From contig OZ024874.1 of the NCBI GenBank assembly GCA_964017185.1, positions 38,354,721-38,418,720 of the forward strand: a stretch of DNA of 64,000 bases, read 5' to 3'. Below the pieces are notes generated by a model. It was given only the letters and a program-made list of their open reading frames with translations, was not told the origin of the DNA and searched no databases. The DNA is from Rugalucina vietnamica. Taxonomy: Eukaryota; Mollusca; Bivalvia; Lucinida; Lucinidae. Shown one piece after another: positions 13,301 to 28,300 of the stretch. The stretch's first letter is position 1. Each line of letters begins with the position of its first letter. The translations under genes and the position numbers were made by a program.

Positions 13301-16300
13301 GATTTTAAATATATTCTTGGTAACCTTGTAGAAACTGCGTGAACAGCTGGATGTGAAGCAGCCCCTGGTAGAGCAAACACTGGAGGCTGGTAGACTGTAC
13401 CTGCAGGAGGAAGGGGAAGATAACCGGCTCAGCTCTGATAGTGTTGACAGCAGGGACCAAGGTAATACACAGTTACTCCCCTCGGTATTCTTTGAACTTT
13501 GTTATAGTTTGAGTTATTTAAAAGTACCAGTCATCTATGACTGCTTTCCAAATCATCAGGTGATAGGCAATGATTGCAAAGCACCATTAAATGAGCCGCC
13601 TGGTTATAAAACCAACAATGTGGTTTCTGACCAGGTACGACACAAGTCGACCTGTACAGTCACAGAAGCAGGCTAGAAGCTTGAAATTTCGGATTTAAGT
13701 AGAAGAGGAATAGTACTATCTCAGTAGCGAAAACAAAGGCACTGGTAAACGCGAAGCTGATCTGCGTCTTTGTTTTTAGCTCGACTGCACGAAGTGCATA
13801 GAGCTATTGCAGTCACCCCGGTCGTCCACGTTCCCGTTCCCGTTCCCGTGCGCGTTCCCGTGCGCGTGCGCGTGCGCGTCACACTTGCGTTAAAGTTTTC
13901 TAGAAGTCCATATCTTGACAACCGCTCATCAGAAAGCATTCATACTTGGACCGTAGATACCCTGTAGGGTTAGCTTTCATTCCATGGCATCGGGCCCCTG
14001 GGTCCAGGCCAGGGGGTGGGGCTGGAGGTTAAAATCTAGAACACCTTCAAAAATGGCAATTCTTATGTTAAAGTTTTCTAGAAGTCCATATCTTGACAAC
14101 CACTCAGCAGAAAGCATTGATACTTGGGCCATTGACACCCTGTAGGGTCGGCTTTCATTCCATGGCATCAGATCCCTGGGTCCATGCCAGGGGGTGGGGC
14201 TAGAGGTTAAAATCTAGAACACCATTAATAATAATGGCTTTTCTGTGATATAGTATTCTAGAAGTCTATATCTTGAAAACTTTTTATCAGAGGGCTTTCA
14301 TACTCGGACCATAGGTACCCTGTAGGGTTGAGTTTCATTCCATGGCATCGGGCCCCTGGGTCCATGCCTGTGGGGTGGGGCTGGAGGTTAAAAACTAGAA
14401 CACTAAAAAATAGATGTACTGCTGTGTAACTTTTACAAGGAGGCATATCTTGACAACAACTTATCATAAAGCATTCATACTTCATACACTTTAGGTTCCA
14501 TGACATCGGACCTCTGGGTCGGAGTCAGGGGGCGGGGCTAGAGGTCAAAATCTAGAACTCCTCGATTTTTTTTCTTTTTATTTCTTAATAGAAACAACTT
14601 AGGAGGATGGTTGGTCATTCATCTTTTGACTTTGTGACACTAACTTGTGTGTCATGACGGTAAGGGTCGGTTGACCTATTTTCCATGGTTCAGTGATTTT
14701 GCCTTATATCTTGACACTCAATTAGTATATTTTCTTACTTCTTTCAGATTATGAGTTAGTACGACCAGGCCTTTGACCCCAATATACTTATAGGTCACTG
14801 TGACCTAATTTCACGGTTCAGTGATTTTGCCTTATATCTCGGTACTCAAATGGTTTATGAACAAACTTCTTTCAAAGTATGTTTGCGTATGACAAGACCT
14901 TTGACCCTGAAGTAGTCCTAGGTCACTGTGACCTAATTTCACGGTTCAGTGATTTTGCCTTATATCTTGACACTCGATTAGTATATTTTCATACTTTTTT
15001 CAGATTATGAGTGAGTATGACCAGACCTTTGACCCCAATATACTTACAGGTCACTGTGACCTAATTTCACGCTTCAGTGATTTTTGCCTTATATCTCGGT
15101 ACTCAAATGGTTTATGAACAAACTTCTTTCAAAGTATGAATGCATATGACAAGACCTTTGACCCTGAAGTAGTCCTAGGTCACTGTGACCTAATTTCACG
15201 GTTCAGTGATTTTGCCTTATATCTTGACACTCAATTAGTATATTTTCATACTTTTTTCAGATTATGAGTGAGTATGACCAGACCTTTGACCCCAATATAC
15301 TTATAGGTCACTGTGACCTAATTTCACGGTTCATTGACTTTGCCTTATATCTCGGCACTCAAGTGGTTTATGAACAAACTTCTTTCACACTATGTTTGCG
15401 TATGACAAGACCTTTGACCCTAAAGTAGTCCTAGGTCAATATGACCTAATTTCACGGTTCAGTGATTTTCCTTTATATCTCTGCACTCAATTGGTATATG
15501 AACATACTTCTTTCACGATATGTATGAGTATGACAAGACCTTTGACCATAAAGTAGTCCTGGGTCACTGTGACCTAATTTCATGGTTCAGTGATTTCGCC
15601 TTATATCTCAACACTCAGTTGGTATTTTTTCATACTTCTTTCTGATTATGAATGAGTATGACCACACCTTTAACCCAAACATACTTATAGGTCAATATGA
15701 CCTAATTTCATGGTTCAGTGATTTTGCTTTATATCTCAACACTGAATGGGTATATGATCATTTTTCTTTCACATTATGAGTAAGTATCACTTGACCTTTG
15801 ACCCTGCAATACTTATAGGTCAGTGTGACCTTTTTTCACGGTTCAGTGATTTTGCCTTGTGTCTTGGCACTCAGTTGGTATATGAACACACTTCTTTCAC
15901 AATATGAGTGAGGCCTTTAAATCTTAGGTAGTTATAGTTAACTTCCATGGTTGTGATTTTGCCTTATTGCATCAAGGCAAAAAGATGTGAGCATAATGCT
16001 TTGGGTTACTGGTCGGGTTTGGCCTTATGCTTGACAAAGGTCAGAAGCAGTCGAGCACGCTGTCCTGCGACAGCTCTTATTGCATATGCAGATTGTTGGT
16101 TTTCTCATGAGGCGGCTCAAATATTAAGCCTGATGCAGGGTTGGGATGGAGTTTGGGGCCTTTAGCTAGCAAGGTATAGCTGTATGAAATGTCCTACTGG
16201 TCCCATATTTACAAACCCTGAAATGCTGAGTATTTATAAAGAAAAGACAAAAAATAACATAGACAAAAAATGATAAAAAATAAGTACAAGTCTCTCTATT

Positions 16301-19300
16301 ATAATACTATTTTTTGGGTCTATTAAAACAGACCATCTTACAAGTGAAACTGTGTAATAATGAGGTGACTTGCAATATAATAAATGGCAAGAAAAAGATT
16401 TTGATGGTTAAGTTATCAACAATTTCTAGGTTTATCTCTGATATGAATATAAACTAGGCAGTAAGATGGATCTGCTGTCCTGTTTGAACCCATCTATTGT
16501 CTGGAAATCTGTAGACAATGGATATTTCAATTTGAAACTGTAATCTAATCTAAAGCCTGATGTGTCTGTAATATTTGACAATACTGTGTTTAGCTTATAG
16601 ACAAGCCGAGATAAATGACAAAACTCTCGAAGAAAACGGCAAGATATTTTTGAGAAAACTAATGTGTTTTCATTGATTGAAATTGAGCCGCGTCATGAGA
16701 AAACCAACAATCTGCATATGCGAAATCAAAGACGCGGATCAGCTTTGCTGTAACCGCAAAGCTGATCAGAGCCTTTGTTTTTGCTACACGTATAGTACAC
16801 TTCCTCTTCTTAAATCCAAAATTTCAAGCTTCTAGCCATCTTCTGTGCTTGTACAGCTCAGTTTGTGTCGTACCTGTTTAAAAACCACATTGTGGGTTTT
16901 CTCATGAGGCGGTTTAAATATTCTGAGGTGTAGAGACAGTGTGATGTCTTGAGTTCTGATCTTCCTGCGCAATGGTATGGCAGTATAGTGGTAAAGTTTA
17001 TTACTTTAGAACAATAGATCCTGGGTTTGATACCTACCTCAACTATGTAGTGTCCTTGAGCAAGACACTTTAAGCTCTCCAGATTACATTGTAATGCCCA
17101 AGATGTAGCAGTTCTGCCAGATACAGTAAAACTTGCGCTAACGACCACTTGAATTGGGCGACCACCTACGTTTAATGACCAGTTTCAATTCCTCCCAACG
17201 ATTTTCACTATATTTTATCATTGGATTAAGCGACCGCCTCGCTTTAGCGACCAACGACCATGTTTTTGACTAAAATTTTGCATTCTTGCGACCATATTTA
17301 GAGCCAAAATTTTGATCGTTCTCTTGAACGGTAACTTCATAGAGCGTTGTTCACACCTGTTTCAAGGTTATTAACCCTGGCGTAGGTTTTCATTATACTA
17401 TTGTTAAATTGTTTATTGTATTTATAACAAAGTCACTGATAGGTGGTAAAGTAATTGGTCTAATTACCGAAGCATAAATCCTTCTATTGTCTGTCTCCCT
17501 CGTCGCAACGGTTGATCAGCACAAGCTCAATACAGTAATTAAAAGTGATTAAGCGTTAAGAGCTTGTGTGATTATTTTGTTGATTCTGCAATGTTCATGA
17601 AATCAACGAAGTTCATGAAAACACAAGAATTGATCTCTGTTTATCCTTTTTCCCAGTAAATTCGGCGTTTCAGTCCAATATTGTAAGGGAAGCAACTCTT
17701 AGACGCTCCATTCCGGCAAATCGTAATACCCCGCCTCGTTTTGAATCGAAAGTAGAGTTGATAAATTAGACCAGAAATCGTTCGAAAGGTAGATTAAATT
17801 TGCTGCAGTTTCCGATTCTTTTTACGTTTTTTGTTCTTCCATCTCTGTTTTCTTGCGTTCAACATCAGTTCAGTCGTTCTGAAGGTAGTTGATAGAGCCA
17901 GATGCGTCTGTTTGACAAAGTCAGTGAGATTTGTCAGGTGTTTCCCCCCGGGATGCTCCCTTGCTCACCCCACCCATCTATTGTTTCGTGGATTCGTCTC
18001 GATATGAGTGAAAAAATTCGACAGGCATAAAAGCGATTAAAAAATATCCTTGCCCAAGCAAAACACTCCCTTTTGCTTGGAGAACAAAACAATAAAAACA
18101 ATTAAAGAACCATGGAAAAAAAACACTAAGAAATCACACTTCTTGAAAAAAAAAGGCACATATGTCTCCGAAAAGCATTTCCTAATTAAAAGACCACCTT
18201 GATTAAGAGACCATTTTCCATCCTTCCCTTGAGCGGTCTTTTAATACAAGTTCTACTGTATGTCTAAAAAGTTCAGGCCTTGGATGTATATATAGTCCAT
18301 ATATACCCCTCAATGCAGTGCTACCTGTGATCAAGTCAAATAATTCTTTGTTATCTTTTCTAGATGAGACGTCAGGCAGCGAGTCTTCCCCTGAGAAAGA
18401 GGCTCGTCAACTCATCAAGAAGATCAGGCGACACATCCGTCTTCTCAACAGAAAGTGGGCGGAACTGAATCAGGGATCTAATGAGTGGCAGGCCAGACTA
18501 GATGAAGTTTTAGAAGTATGTATTTAATGAGAATACATGTTTTAAAAGATGTTACTAAGATGTAAAGGAGCACATTCTTGTTGTTTTGGAAGTTGGAATG
18601 CCTACCTGTTACTTGACTTCTTGTTTTGTATTGTTAGAGTATTGGTAATACAGGGAAATTTTAAAAGATAGACAGTGGAAATGGTTTTCCTGAAGTCTTG
18701 ATTATTTTTTCCTTCGATGTATTCAGGATTTACAAATTATAGAGGCTTCATCTTAAATAGGAACACAAATCATATGTATGTAATGTAAAGCATTCAAGTA
18801 GAGCTTGTGGATACAGGATGTAATATGAAATGATAATCTTGCCCATATTTCCAGAAAATGACCTATTTCCAAGATGCTATGGAAGACTTGAATGAGGGGT
18901 TAATGACGGCAGAAAATGAGATGCACAGATGGCAGCCAGTGGGAGATATACTCATAGACAACTTACAGAAAGAAATTGATAAAACGAAGGTAAAGTACAT
19001 GGATAATTTTCTTTACTTTGGTATTGTACTGTAGAAATTAAGAATCACTCTGGTCAGAACATGAAATATTGCCTTCAGTTTTCACATACAAACCCAATAA
19101 ACAACAATAACTTTAACCTATGTGAATTAGTTGAGTGCCAAATAATGCAGAGCTCTGTGGATTAAATTCAAATGAAAATAATCCAGCGACATTTGTTTGG
19201 TCTAATTGTACTGGCCTGTTATTTCCAGGCATGATTCTGGCACTGTCACCTAGCTTAGTGCCTTCATTTGGTCGGAATTGATAGTTCATCTTAATTGGTT

Positions 19301-22300
19301 TGATTATCAAAACTATCACGCCCTTAAACATGTAACCTTCTTTATTGATATGCAGTTTGTTAAACTTATAAAGTTTCAATGAAATTTCACTGTGGACGTC
19401 CCTGACATAATATATATTTTGTGTTCCAGACATATCAGCTAGCTATAGGTCCACTTCAAGGACAGGTGGATAATGTTAACGACCATGTTAACGAACTAGA
19501 GGCAGCCAATATAGTTCTCTCACATGTAGTTTTACATAAACTAGATGACTACAAAACAAGGTACATGTATTGTACATGTCAATATGCCCTTCACTGGATT
19601 AAAACTTGGTTAGAAAATTTTCCAAAATAGATGATACACAAAAAAATAGAACTGATAAATTCTAATGCTTATTGAAGATGGAATAGCATGCAGAAGCTCA
19701 GTATAATTGATTGCATTATCTTTTTATAAAAAGGAAAAAAGTCCTTCGATATTGAAGAATTTAAAGCATCACTAAGTGTCAAATTTGTTCTACACACAAT
19801 TTTCTTTTTACATGTAATTGCTGTGCTATTACACTTGATCTAAATAAAAATCAGGATCCAGTCTCTTTATCTAAGTTTATAGATATAATTAATGGTTAAC
19901 TTGTCTCAGAAATTGATAAAACACCTAACTTTAAGACTGAATGATTCCATTTGTAGTCTATGACCTGAAAGATGTGAACCTTTCTGTCTATGTTTCATTG
20001 CAGACATAAAGCCCTCCAGTTAGCTGCTGAAGATAGATTAAAAAATCTACAAGATGCCTTAAGAGCTTTCGGTCCTAACTCACAACATTTCCTCTCAGGT
20101 AAGCTTTCGGTCCTAACTCAACATTAATTTTCCTCTCCGGTGAGACAAACAATAGTTTTAACCTTACTTTGTGTAGTCAGAGCTAGTTGTTGGTGTTAGA
20201 ACCCCCGCCCATCAGAGCCATGAGAAAAAGTAGGCTGCCTGTGCCTCCACACAAAGCTTATAGCCATCTGACCGACCACCTGATTACTGGTTAATCATAT
20301 AGGTGGTCTGATCCTGCCAAGGAAAAGTGGTTTAGTCAAGACTACTTGACTAAAGCCTTAGTTTTTTACTCGGTTGAACATATTTTATAGCACATTGTGG
20401 ATGTCATGACATTCCTGTGCTGCGTCCAATCCAATAAAATGGAGGCAACTTGCCTACATTATTGTAACTGATGACTGGGATGTAAAGCATCAAATAAAAC
20501 ATACAATTTGTTGTTGATGATCATATGATCATAGTAATGTGATGTCCAGATGTTTTTTAGCTCACCTGAGCCGTTAGGCTCACAAGGTGAGCTTATAGGA
20601 TGGCCATGATCCGGCGTCCACCCGTCGTCCGTCCGTCCGTCGTCCACCATTTTCAAAGATTTTCTTCTCTGAAACCGCTTGGCCAATCAAAGCCAAATTT
20701 TATATGAAGCAACTATAGGAAGGGGGAACCAATGTGTTTATAATTAATCCAGGTCACATGACCAAGATGGCCACCATGCCCATATATGGTAAAAACCCTT
20801 CAAAATTCTTCATCTCCGGAACCACTGGACCGATTTCAACAAAACTTGGCATGAAGCATCGGGGACTAGAGTGCTACAATGTGTTTATAAATTATGACCT
20901 TTGGATGACCTTGACCTATTTTACAGCAAGGTCAACATAGTTCGCCTATGCATTTGAATGGGGAAAATTGTTAAAATGTCATTTGAAAGGCAAATCTTGC
21001 AGGAAATGGGCAAATGGTCTAAAGGTAGGTAATTCTGAAAAAAAATTGGACCCTAGGGATTGGTCTGCCCCCACCCCGGGAATATACATGTACATTACAA
21101 AAATATTCAAAGATCTTCTTCTCTGAAACCACTTGGCCAATCAAAGCCCAATTTTATAGGGAGCATCTATGGGAAGGGGGAATCAATGTGTTTATAAACA
21201 AGTATAAGCTTTAACAAAAAACTTGGTCTACGCTTCGCATATATAAACTAGAATGTCAGAGAATCTGACCGTACTCCCATTTCATCGAGGTGCACTTGAC
21301 TGAACAGAAATAAAACGCTGCGCGGTGAAAGCATTCATACCTGACAATCGACCGTCACAATACTGTCGGTTCATTTCATTCTGTTGTGGCTGGGATAGAA
21401 TGTAATTGGCTACACGGCAGGTGGGGCGCGGTCTAAGCTTTCATACCTGGCCATATAGCGTCACAATACCGTTGGTTCATTTCATTCCGTTGTTGCTTAG
21501 ATAGAATGCAATCATGCGCCAGTTCCATGAATTTAACAATTTTTGGTACAAACTGCACCATTGGTACAAATGTTACCAACCATAGGGAGGTTTGCATGGG
21601 TGTTTGGGGGTGTTTACACGGTCCTTGGCGAAACGACCCGGAATCCTACTAACACGATGGTCAAGCCACTAGACTCAAACATGCAGTTGCAGTTGTAGAG
21701 AGGTGTATGAGTTGTCTTGTAAGTATAATCCAGGTCACATGACCAAGATGGCCGCCATGCCCATATATGGTAAAAACCCTTTAAAATTCTTCTTCTCCTG
21801 AACCAATGGACCGATTTCAACAAAACTTGGCATGAAGCATCGGGGACTGAAGTACTACAATGTGTTCATTAATTATGACCTTTGGATGACCTTGACCTAT
21901 TTTACAGCAAGATCAACATAGGTCGCCAAGGCATTTGAATGGGGAAAACTTTTAATATGTCATTTGTGAAAGTCTTGCAGGAAATGTGCAGTAGGACTGA
22001 ATATTAATGATTCTGAAAAAAATTGAACCCAATGGGGCTCATTTGCCCCAGCCCCGGGGCATTATACATGTATATTACCATAATATTCAAACATCTCCTC
22101 TGAAACCGCTTGGCCAATCAAAGCCAAATTTCATGTGAACCATCTATAGAATGGGGGAATCAATGTATATATAAATAATCAAGGTCACATGACCAAGATG
22201 GCCGCCATGCCCATATATGGTATAAACCCTTCAAAAATCTTCTTCTCCGGAACCAGTGGACCGATTTTGAAAAAACTTGGCGTGAAGCATCGATGACTCA

Positions 22301-25300
22301 AGTACCACAATGTATGTAAAAATGATGACCCTGTGGTGACCTTGACCTATTTTAAGGCAAGGTCATCATGGGTTGCCTATGTATTTGAATGTGTAAACTG
22401 TTAAAATGTCATTTGAAGGGAAAAACTTGTATGGACAGTATATTGACTATTTTTTTTAAAAAAAATGGCCCAAGGGCTTCATCTGCCCCTATACTGGGAC
22501 TATTTTCTATAACATTCGTATATACAGCAGATCTCAGGTGAGCGTTTACAGGACCATTGGTCTTGTGGTTTACTACATCCAGTAGGCAAATGTCAAGGTA
22601 TTGGAAGAAAAATAAGCCAAGAAAATACAACAGCTATTAATCAATGAATGTATTTATAGGTTGGCAATCAAAGTTACCTCCCTTGCACTTAAGAATTTAA
22701 GATAGCAAACATATTAAGAAAACTGCATTAAAGCTTACATTGAATGGTTTTGAATGAAGCAAATTCTCCCAGTTTAAGGTCATGATAATTGTCTTGTTGG
22801 CTCTTTTTAGATTTTGCATGTCAAATTTTGATGGACATATCCAAGTCGCATAATATTAACCTGTATTCTGGAACTCTCCATATTGATATGTTGTCATGTG
22901 ACACTTCACAAACAGTTGAACTGATCAACAGAGCATCTGCATAGTCTGATTAAAGCATTCAGTGTATTGAAGTTGACGGGGTGGTTGATGAGACTTCCAG
23001 CAGGACTCACTGCTTCATTTTGTCCTATAATATTAAGTCAATTAGTGTTCCTTTGCTGGTCATTAAGGTCGTGTTAATTGCCTTGTGAAGTCATTAACTG
23101 TCTGGCCAGCCACTTAGTCATTATGTTTTTGTCTATTTAGTGTCATAATAATGGCTTCCTGCTGATACTTTGATATACTCCAGTTTATCATTAGTAGAGA
23201 CACCTCGTTAGAAAAAATGTTTTCTGTGTTTATGTCTAGGTCGAACACTGGTCTTTACAGCCACGAAAGATTTTGAAATCTCAGATTTTGAAAGATGCAA
23301 GGGTTTTTTACTCCCTATAATGTGAAAACAAAGGCACAAATAAACTAAATACTTCTCATTTATCGTGACCATATGTTTGTTTTTGGTTATTCAGAATACA
23401 GGTTATCTCATGATGTGGCTCATTGTATCTTTATTGTCCATCATGGCTTTTTGTGATAACAATTTGCTGAGAAAATAAGTTTACTGGAAAGTTATATAAC
23501 AGATTTTAGATTTTTCTAAAACAAAACATAAGTAGTGAATCGAGAGATGAAGGAGCTAAATATGCAAATGATCATGGGTAAATCTTGTTTTGGAAGCAAT
23601 AAACATAATGAAAGCTTAATTTGACTACAGTGTAGATTTAAGAGATGGCTTATCTAGGAAATGCCATAGACTAAGATCAGATGGCTCAGTGATAGTACAT
23701 GTATTTCAAGCCCAGTACAGGTTATGTGGAACAAATCAAGTACTGCTAGCGGATGTGGAAGGTGTTTTTTTCCTCTAGGGTACTTGCATTTTCAGAGGTG
23801 GATCCAGGATTTTTGGAAAGGGGGTTAAAATGAAGAAAAGGGGGGTTCGTTTGCCTAATTTCACACAAAATCTCCTGAAATTACCCATGCAAATGAAATA
23901 ATTTGAGACCGGAGGGGGGTTCGAACAAACCCCTGGAACCCCCTCTAAATCCACCACTGATTTTACCCCACCTACTGCTGGCTTGTCTTGATACATGTAT
24001 GTGTGTGAAATAAACCTGAAATGGATGTAGTACTGAATTTTTAGAACAAATCATATAAAACAGATTGCCAATTAAAGATTTTATTATATTAGTGAGTACA
24101 GTAGTAAAGACATTCTAAACTGTTCTGGATTCTTGAATATATATCCAGTAGCTGAGGAAATTATTGCAACTGCTGTTATTCTGTGTTTAATTTCTCTGTA
24201 ACTTGCAAATACCTACTTTGAAAGTTTGTCCATGACCAGTAAACTTGACTATGAAACAAGAAGCATACAGCATTGAAAACTAATAAAGGCCCCCATGCAT
24301 GTTTAGTTGTCATTAATGTCATCCTATTGACAGTGGGTATTATTGGCCCTGTTATCTTTTCATAATCTTAGATTTTGTCAAATTAATGGACTTATTTATA
24401 TGGTGCACACTTCATTAATAATATAGTATGATTGACTATAAATAATAATTATTAGATATTAGGTCCAATATTGGTATAGTGGTTGACCAAATATGTAGTC
24501 ATTTACATGGCATTTTTTTTATGGTCTCTTTGTTTTGCTTTTATGCATTTTTTTTTTTGAAATTTAGTGTCCTTTTCCATGGTTAATTCAGTAGTACAGG
24601 TACGAACAATCTAATGCTAGTAGCTCATTGCTTGGTCCCCTTTTGTGTATCACTTTAATTGGATTTTGATGTCCAAAAGTTCGTAGGCAGTGTCCAGTCA
24701 TGAGTGAAATATTGTTTGTTGGAGGATTAAAATCTTTAAATACACAGAAATACTAATAAAATCATGGTAATCATTATCATTATCAATATTGCTCCAGCAC
24801 AAGTTTAACAGTGAGCCGTGACGCGAGAAAACCGGTGTTCAGGGCATCCGACCAGGTTCGACACAAACCGGCCCAGACATGCACAGAAAAAAGCTAGAAT
24901 CTTGAAATTTTAGGTATAAGTAGAGCAGGAATTGTTCTGTCTGTATAGCGAAAACAAAGGCGCTGATCAGCTGTACAGTTCTGCGTCTTTGTTTTCACAT
25001 GGGTAATAATCCCATTTTCTCACGACATGGCTCACTTCACCCTGTAGGACAGGAATGTCTGAAGGTTTAAACCTCTGGCAAACTTTTGGCCCTATACTTT
25101 AGACAAATAATATGAATAAGACAGATTCCCTAGATTTCTTAAGTATTACAATATTATATTGTGCATGCAAATTTGTAGCATATTGGAATTGTTCTAATAT
25201 GGCTCAAGGGAGCGAAATAAAGCATCTTTACTGAACTAGAAAGTTGGATTGACTATCCTTGAGATAGCTACAGTCTAGATAGGAATGGAGGATTTCAAAC

Positions 25301-28300
25301 TAAAAGGTAACCACCTGTGTTATGTATACCCTCATACAGCCCACTTTGTATAGAAAAACAGGGGAGTACAGGGGTATACATTATTTTTCTTATGTTTACT
25401 CCAAAACATAGTGGGAAGGTGGTTTTAACATTTATCCACAATCACTAAGCAAAACTAAAACAAATGCATGGTTATGCTATTATGATGGGTGTTTGTTGTA
25501 TTTTCAGCCTCAGTAGAACCTCCCTGGGAGAGGTCGGTGGCAGGGAATAAAGTGCCTTATTATGTCAAGTAAGTTATACCATTTTACTCCTCTGCACTTC
25601 TTGTACTTGTAAGAAGAAAATCACATTTAGATAAAAACAAATCACAGAAGCCTTTATGGTGTAGTGGTTAAGCCATTGGCTGGTAAACCAGGGGCTATGG
25701 GGTTCAGGCATGAGATTCTTCAGACTAATGGAGGATTTCAGATTTTTTCATGTCAAAGTACATTTTCAAAAGTTATTGGATTTCATCTGAAAGTTATAAA
25801 AACAAACTTTTTGGAAAGGGTGTATAGGGGTTTCAGACTTTTTAAGCTGATTTCAGTCATTTTCAGATTTTTTCATGAAGAGCTCAATCTCATGCCTGGG
25901 GTTTGATCCCTGGTTCATCCAGTCTTAAGGATCAGACTTTAACCCAAGGTCCTGTTGTCTCCATATGACCTTAGCTGTAAGTGGGGCATAACTCATGAAA
26001 TCAACTCTCCCCCCCCCCCCCCCCCCCCCCCCAGTGTTAATTTAAATATTGCCCCAGAATTTGCCAGGCATCGGTCAAGTCAGACCTGTATTAGCTGTTT
26101 GCTTGAAGAAAATCAAGTTTGTTATTTCCTCTGTAAGCACAGAACTGATTGATCAAAACTTATGGTGAGTGCCATACATGTGATATCTCCCGATCTCGTC
26201 GGGTTTTCCCGATTTTGGGCTTCCTAACCCGATTGTCCCCCGCCGAGCCCAGTAGGGCCCAAATCTCCCGATTTCAGTATTTGCCTATCCCAATTTTTCG
26301 GCAATGTTCCATTTTTAGCTCGCCTGTACGAAAGTACAGGAAGAGCTATTGCAGTCACGTCGGCATTAGCGTCGGCGTTAGCGTCAGCGTCGACGTTGCT
26401 CAAAATGTTAAAGATTTTGGTTAAAGTTTTTATGAGTCTATATCTCTTGAAGTTGTGGATGGATCAAGTTGATACTTTGCATGTTGGTAGATATTGGTCT
26501 GAAGTTTTATGCTGTACCATCATGACCCACCTGGGTGACCTTGAGGTCAAGGTCACGGACTTAGAAATTTTTTGTTAAAGTTTTTGGTTAAAGTTTTTAT
26601 AAGTCTATATCTCTTGAAGTTATTGATGGATCAGGTTGATACTTTGCATGTTGGTAGATATTGGTCTGAAGTTTTATTCTGTACCATCATGACCCACCTG
26701 GGTGACCTTGAGGTCAAGGTTATGGACTTAGAAATTTTGTGTTCGGGTTTTTGGTTAAAGTTTTTATAAGTCTATATCTCTTGGATATGTAGATGGATCA
26801 TGTTGATACTTTGCATGTTGGTAGATATTGGTCTGAAGTTTTATGCTGTACCATCATGACCCACCTGGGTGACCTTGAGTTCAAGGTCACAGACTTTTAA
26901 TTTTTATGTTAAAGCTTTTGCTTAAAGTGTTTTGAACTGTATATTGCTGGAACAGATGGATAGATCTAGTTGATACTTTGCTGTTAGATATTATTCTTTT
27001 ATTATGCTGTAGCATCTTGACTCACCTGTGGTCAAGGTCACAGACTTAGGTTTTAGGTTATAAGTCTATGTCAGATATGTAGATGGATCAAGTTGAACTA
27101 AGCATGTTGGTAGATATTGGTCTGAAGTTTTATGCTGTACCATCACGACCCACCTGAGTGACATTGAGGTCAATGTCTTTGGTCATAGATGTAATAGATT
27201 TAGTGACAAAGCACAAGTCAGGCGAGCTACGCTGTCCTGCGACAGCTCTTATTAATATTGCGGTAATATACGGTACGTGTTATTGATCATTGACCCGATA
27301 AATACCTTGGAGTAATTTAGGAGACAATGCAGAATAGATGACATGTCACTTTATTGCATAATTGGCGAAGTGAGAAGGGATTAATGATGCGACAAATTGT
27401 CAGTCTTACAGGTACAGTGTATAATGTCAGCCGCTAATTTGATCAGAGTTCATCTTTAGAAAGATTAATGCGTCTTTAATTTGGAGGGCTTGGATTAAAC
27501 ATTGCCGATAATCGTAATAGGACAATTAATTCTGATTGTCCTTTAAAGATTATCGGGCATTTTGAACATGTGGGACCGATTTATCTTTCATTTTTGTCGG
27601 TCCAAGTAAAAACATTTTTTCCGATTTTTCCCTGAAAAAAGTTTGATCGGTCCTTATATTCACAAGTTTCAGACGCAATATACCACTACTACGCACGTGT
27701 CAACATGATAATTGCCCCTGTCAATTGCCTAGTTATCAAAACAATTTTCGCGGAAAAGTGTGAAAGTTACTGAAACGTGAGGACTGGTAACCTTGCGGTT
27801 TTAATGTGTTGGGTAAACATCGCAGTAATTCATGCAACACTTGCTGATTGGCCCATTCTAACTAACGCGTGGGCGGAGCTTCTCAATAATCTACCGAAGC
27901 CGTTTTGACATTGTGCAATAATGTCCGTCTGTCGTTTCAACACTGTGAAACAATTTTCTGATTTTGAGCTCGGAGCCAAAATCAAAATTTAATATTAAAC
28001 TCCAGACAGATAGTGACCAGCGATAATTGGGTGGCGGCGCGACATCAAATGATTAACATATAAGTTTAAAACAAACGCCATATAGTTCCGAAAGATCGGG
28101 TATTTCATACACATGAAAACGCCGCTTGCGAAGGTAGCGTAAGGCAAAAAGTCAGGTAAATTTTCCGACCTACAAACTATTGGAACGAAACGGTTATAAT
28201 AAAGGGGAGCAACTGCGTTGTCGAACCAGAAAAATGCGGGGTACCAGCTAATAAAGTAAACATTGGAATTACAAAAACTTGAAACACAAATTTCTGTGGA

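Noticed and set aside
13340..13676. Frame extending 70 codons past exon 3
   Set aside because: It reads through the donor CAAG|gtaata into intron and MITE; homology stops at the donor.
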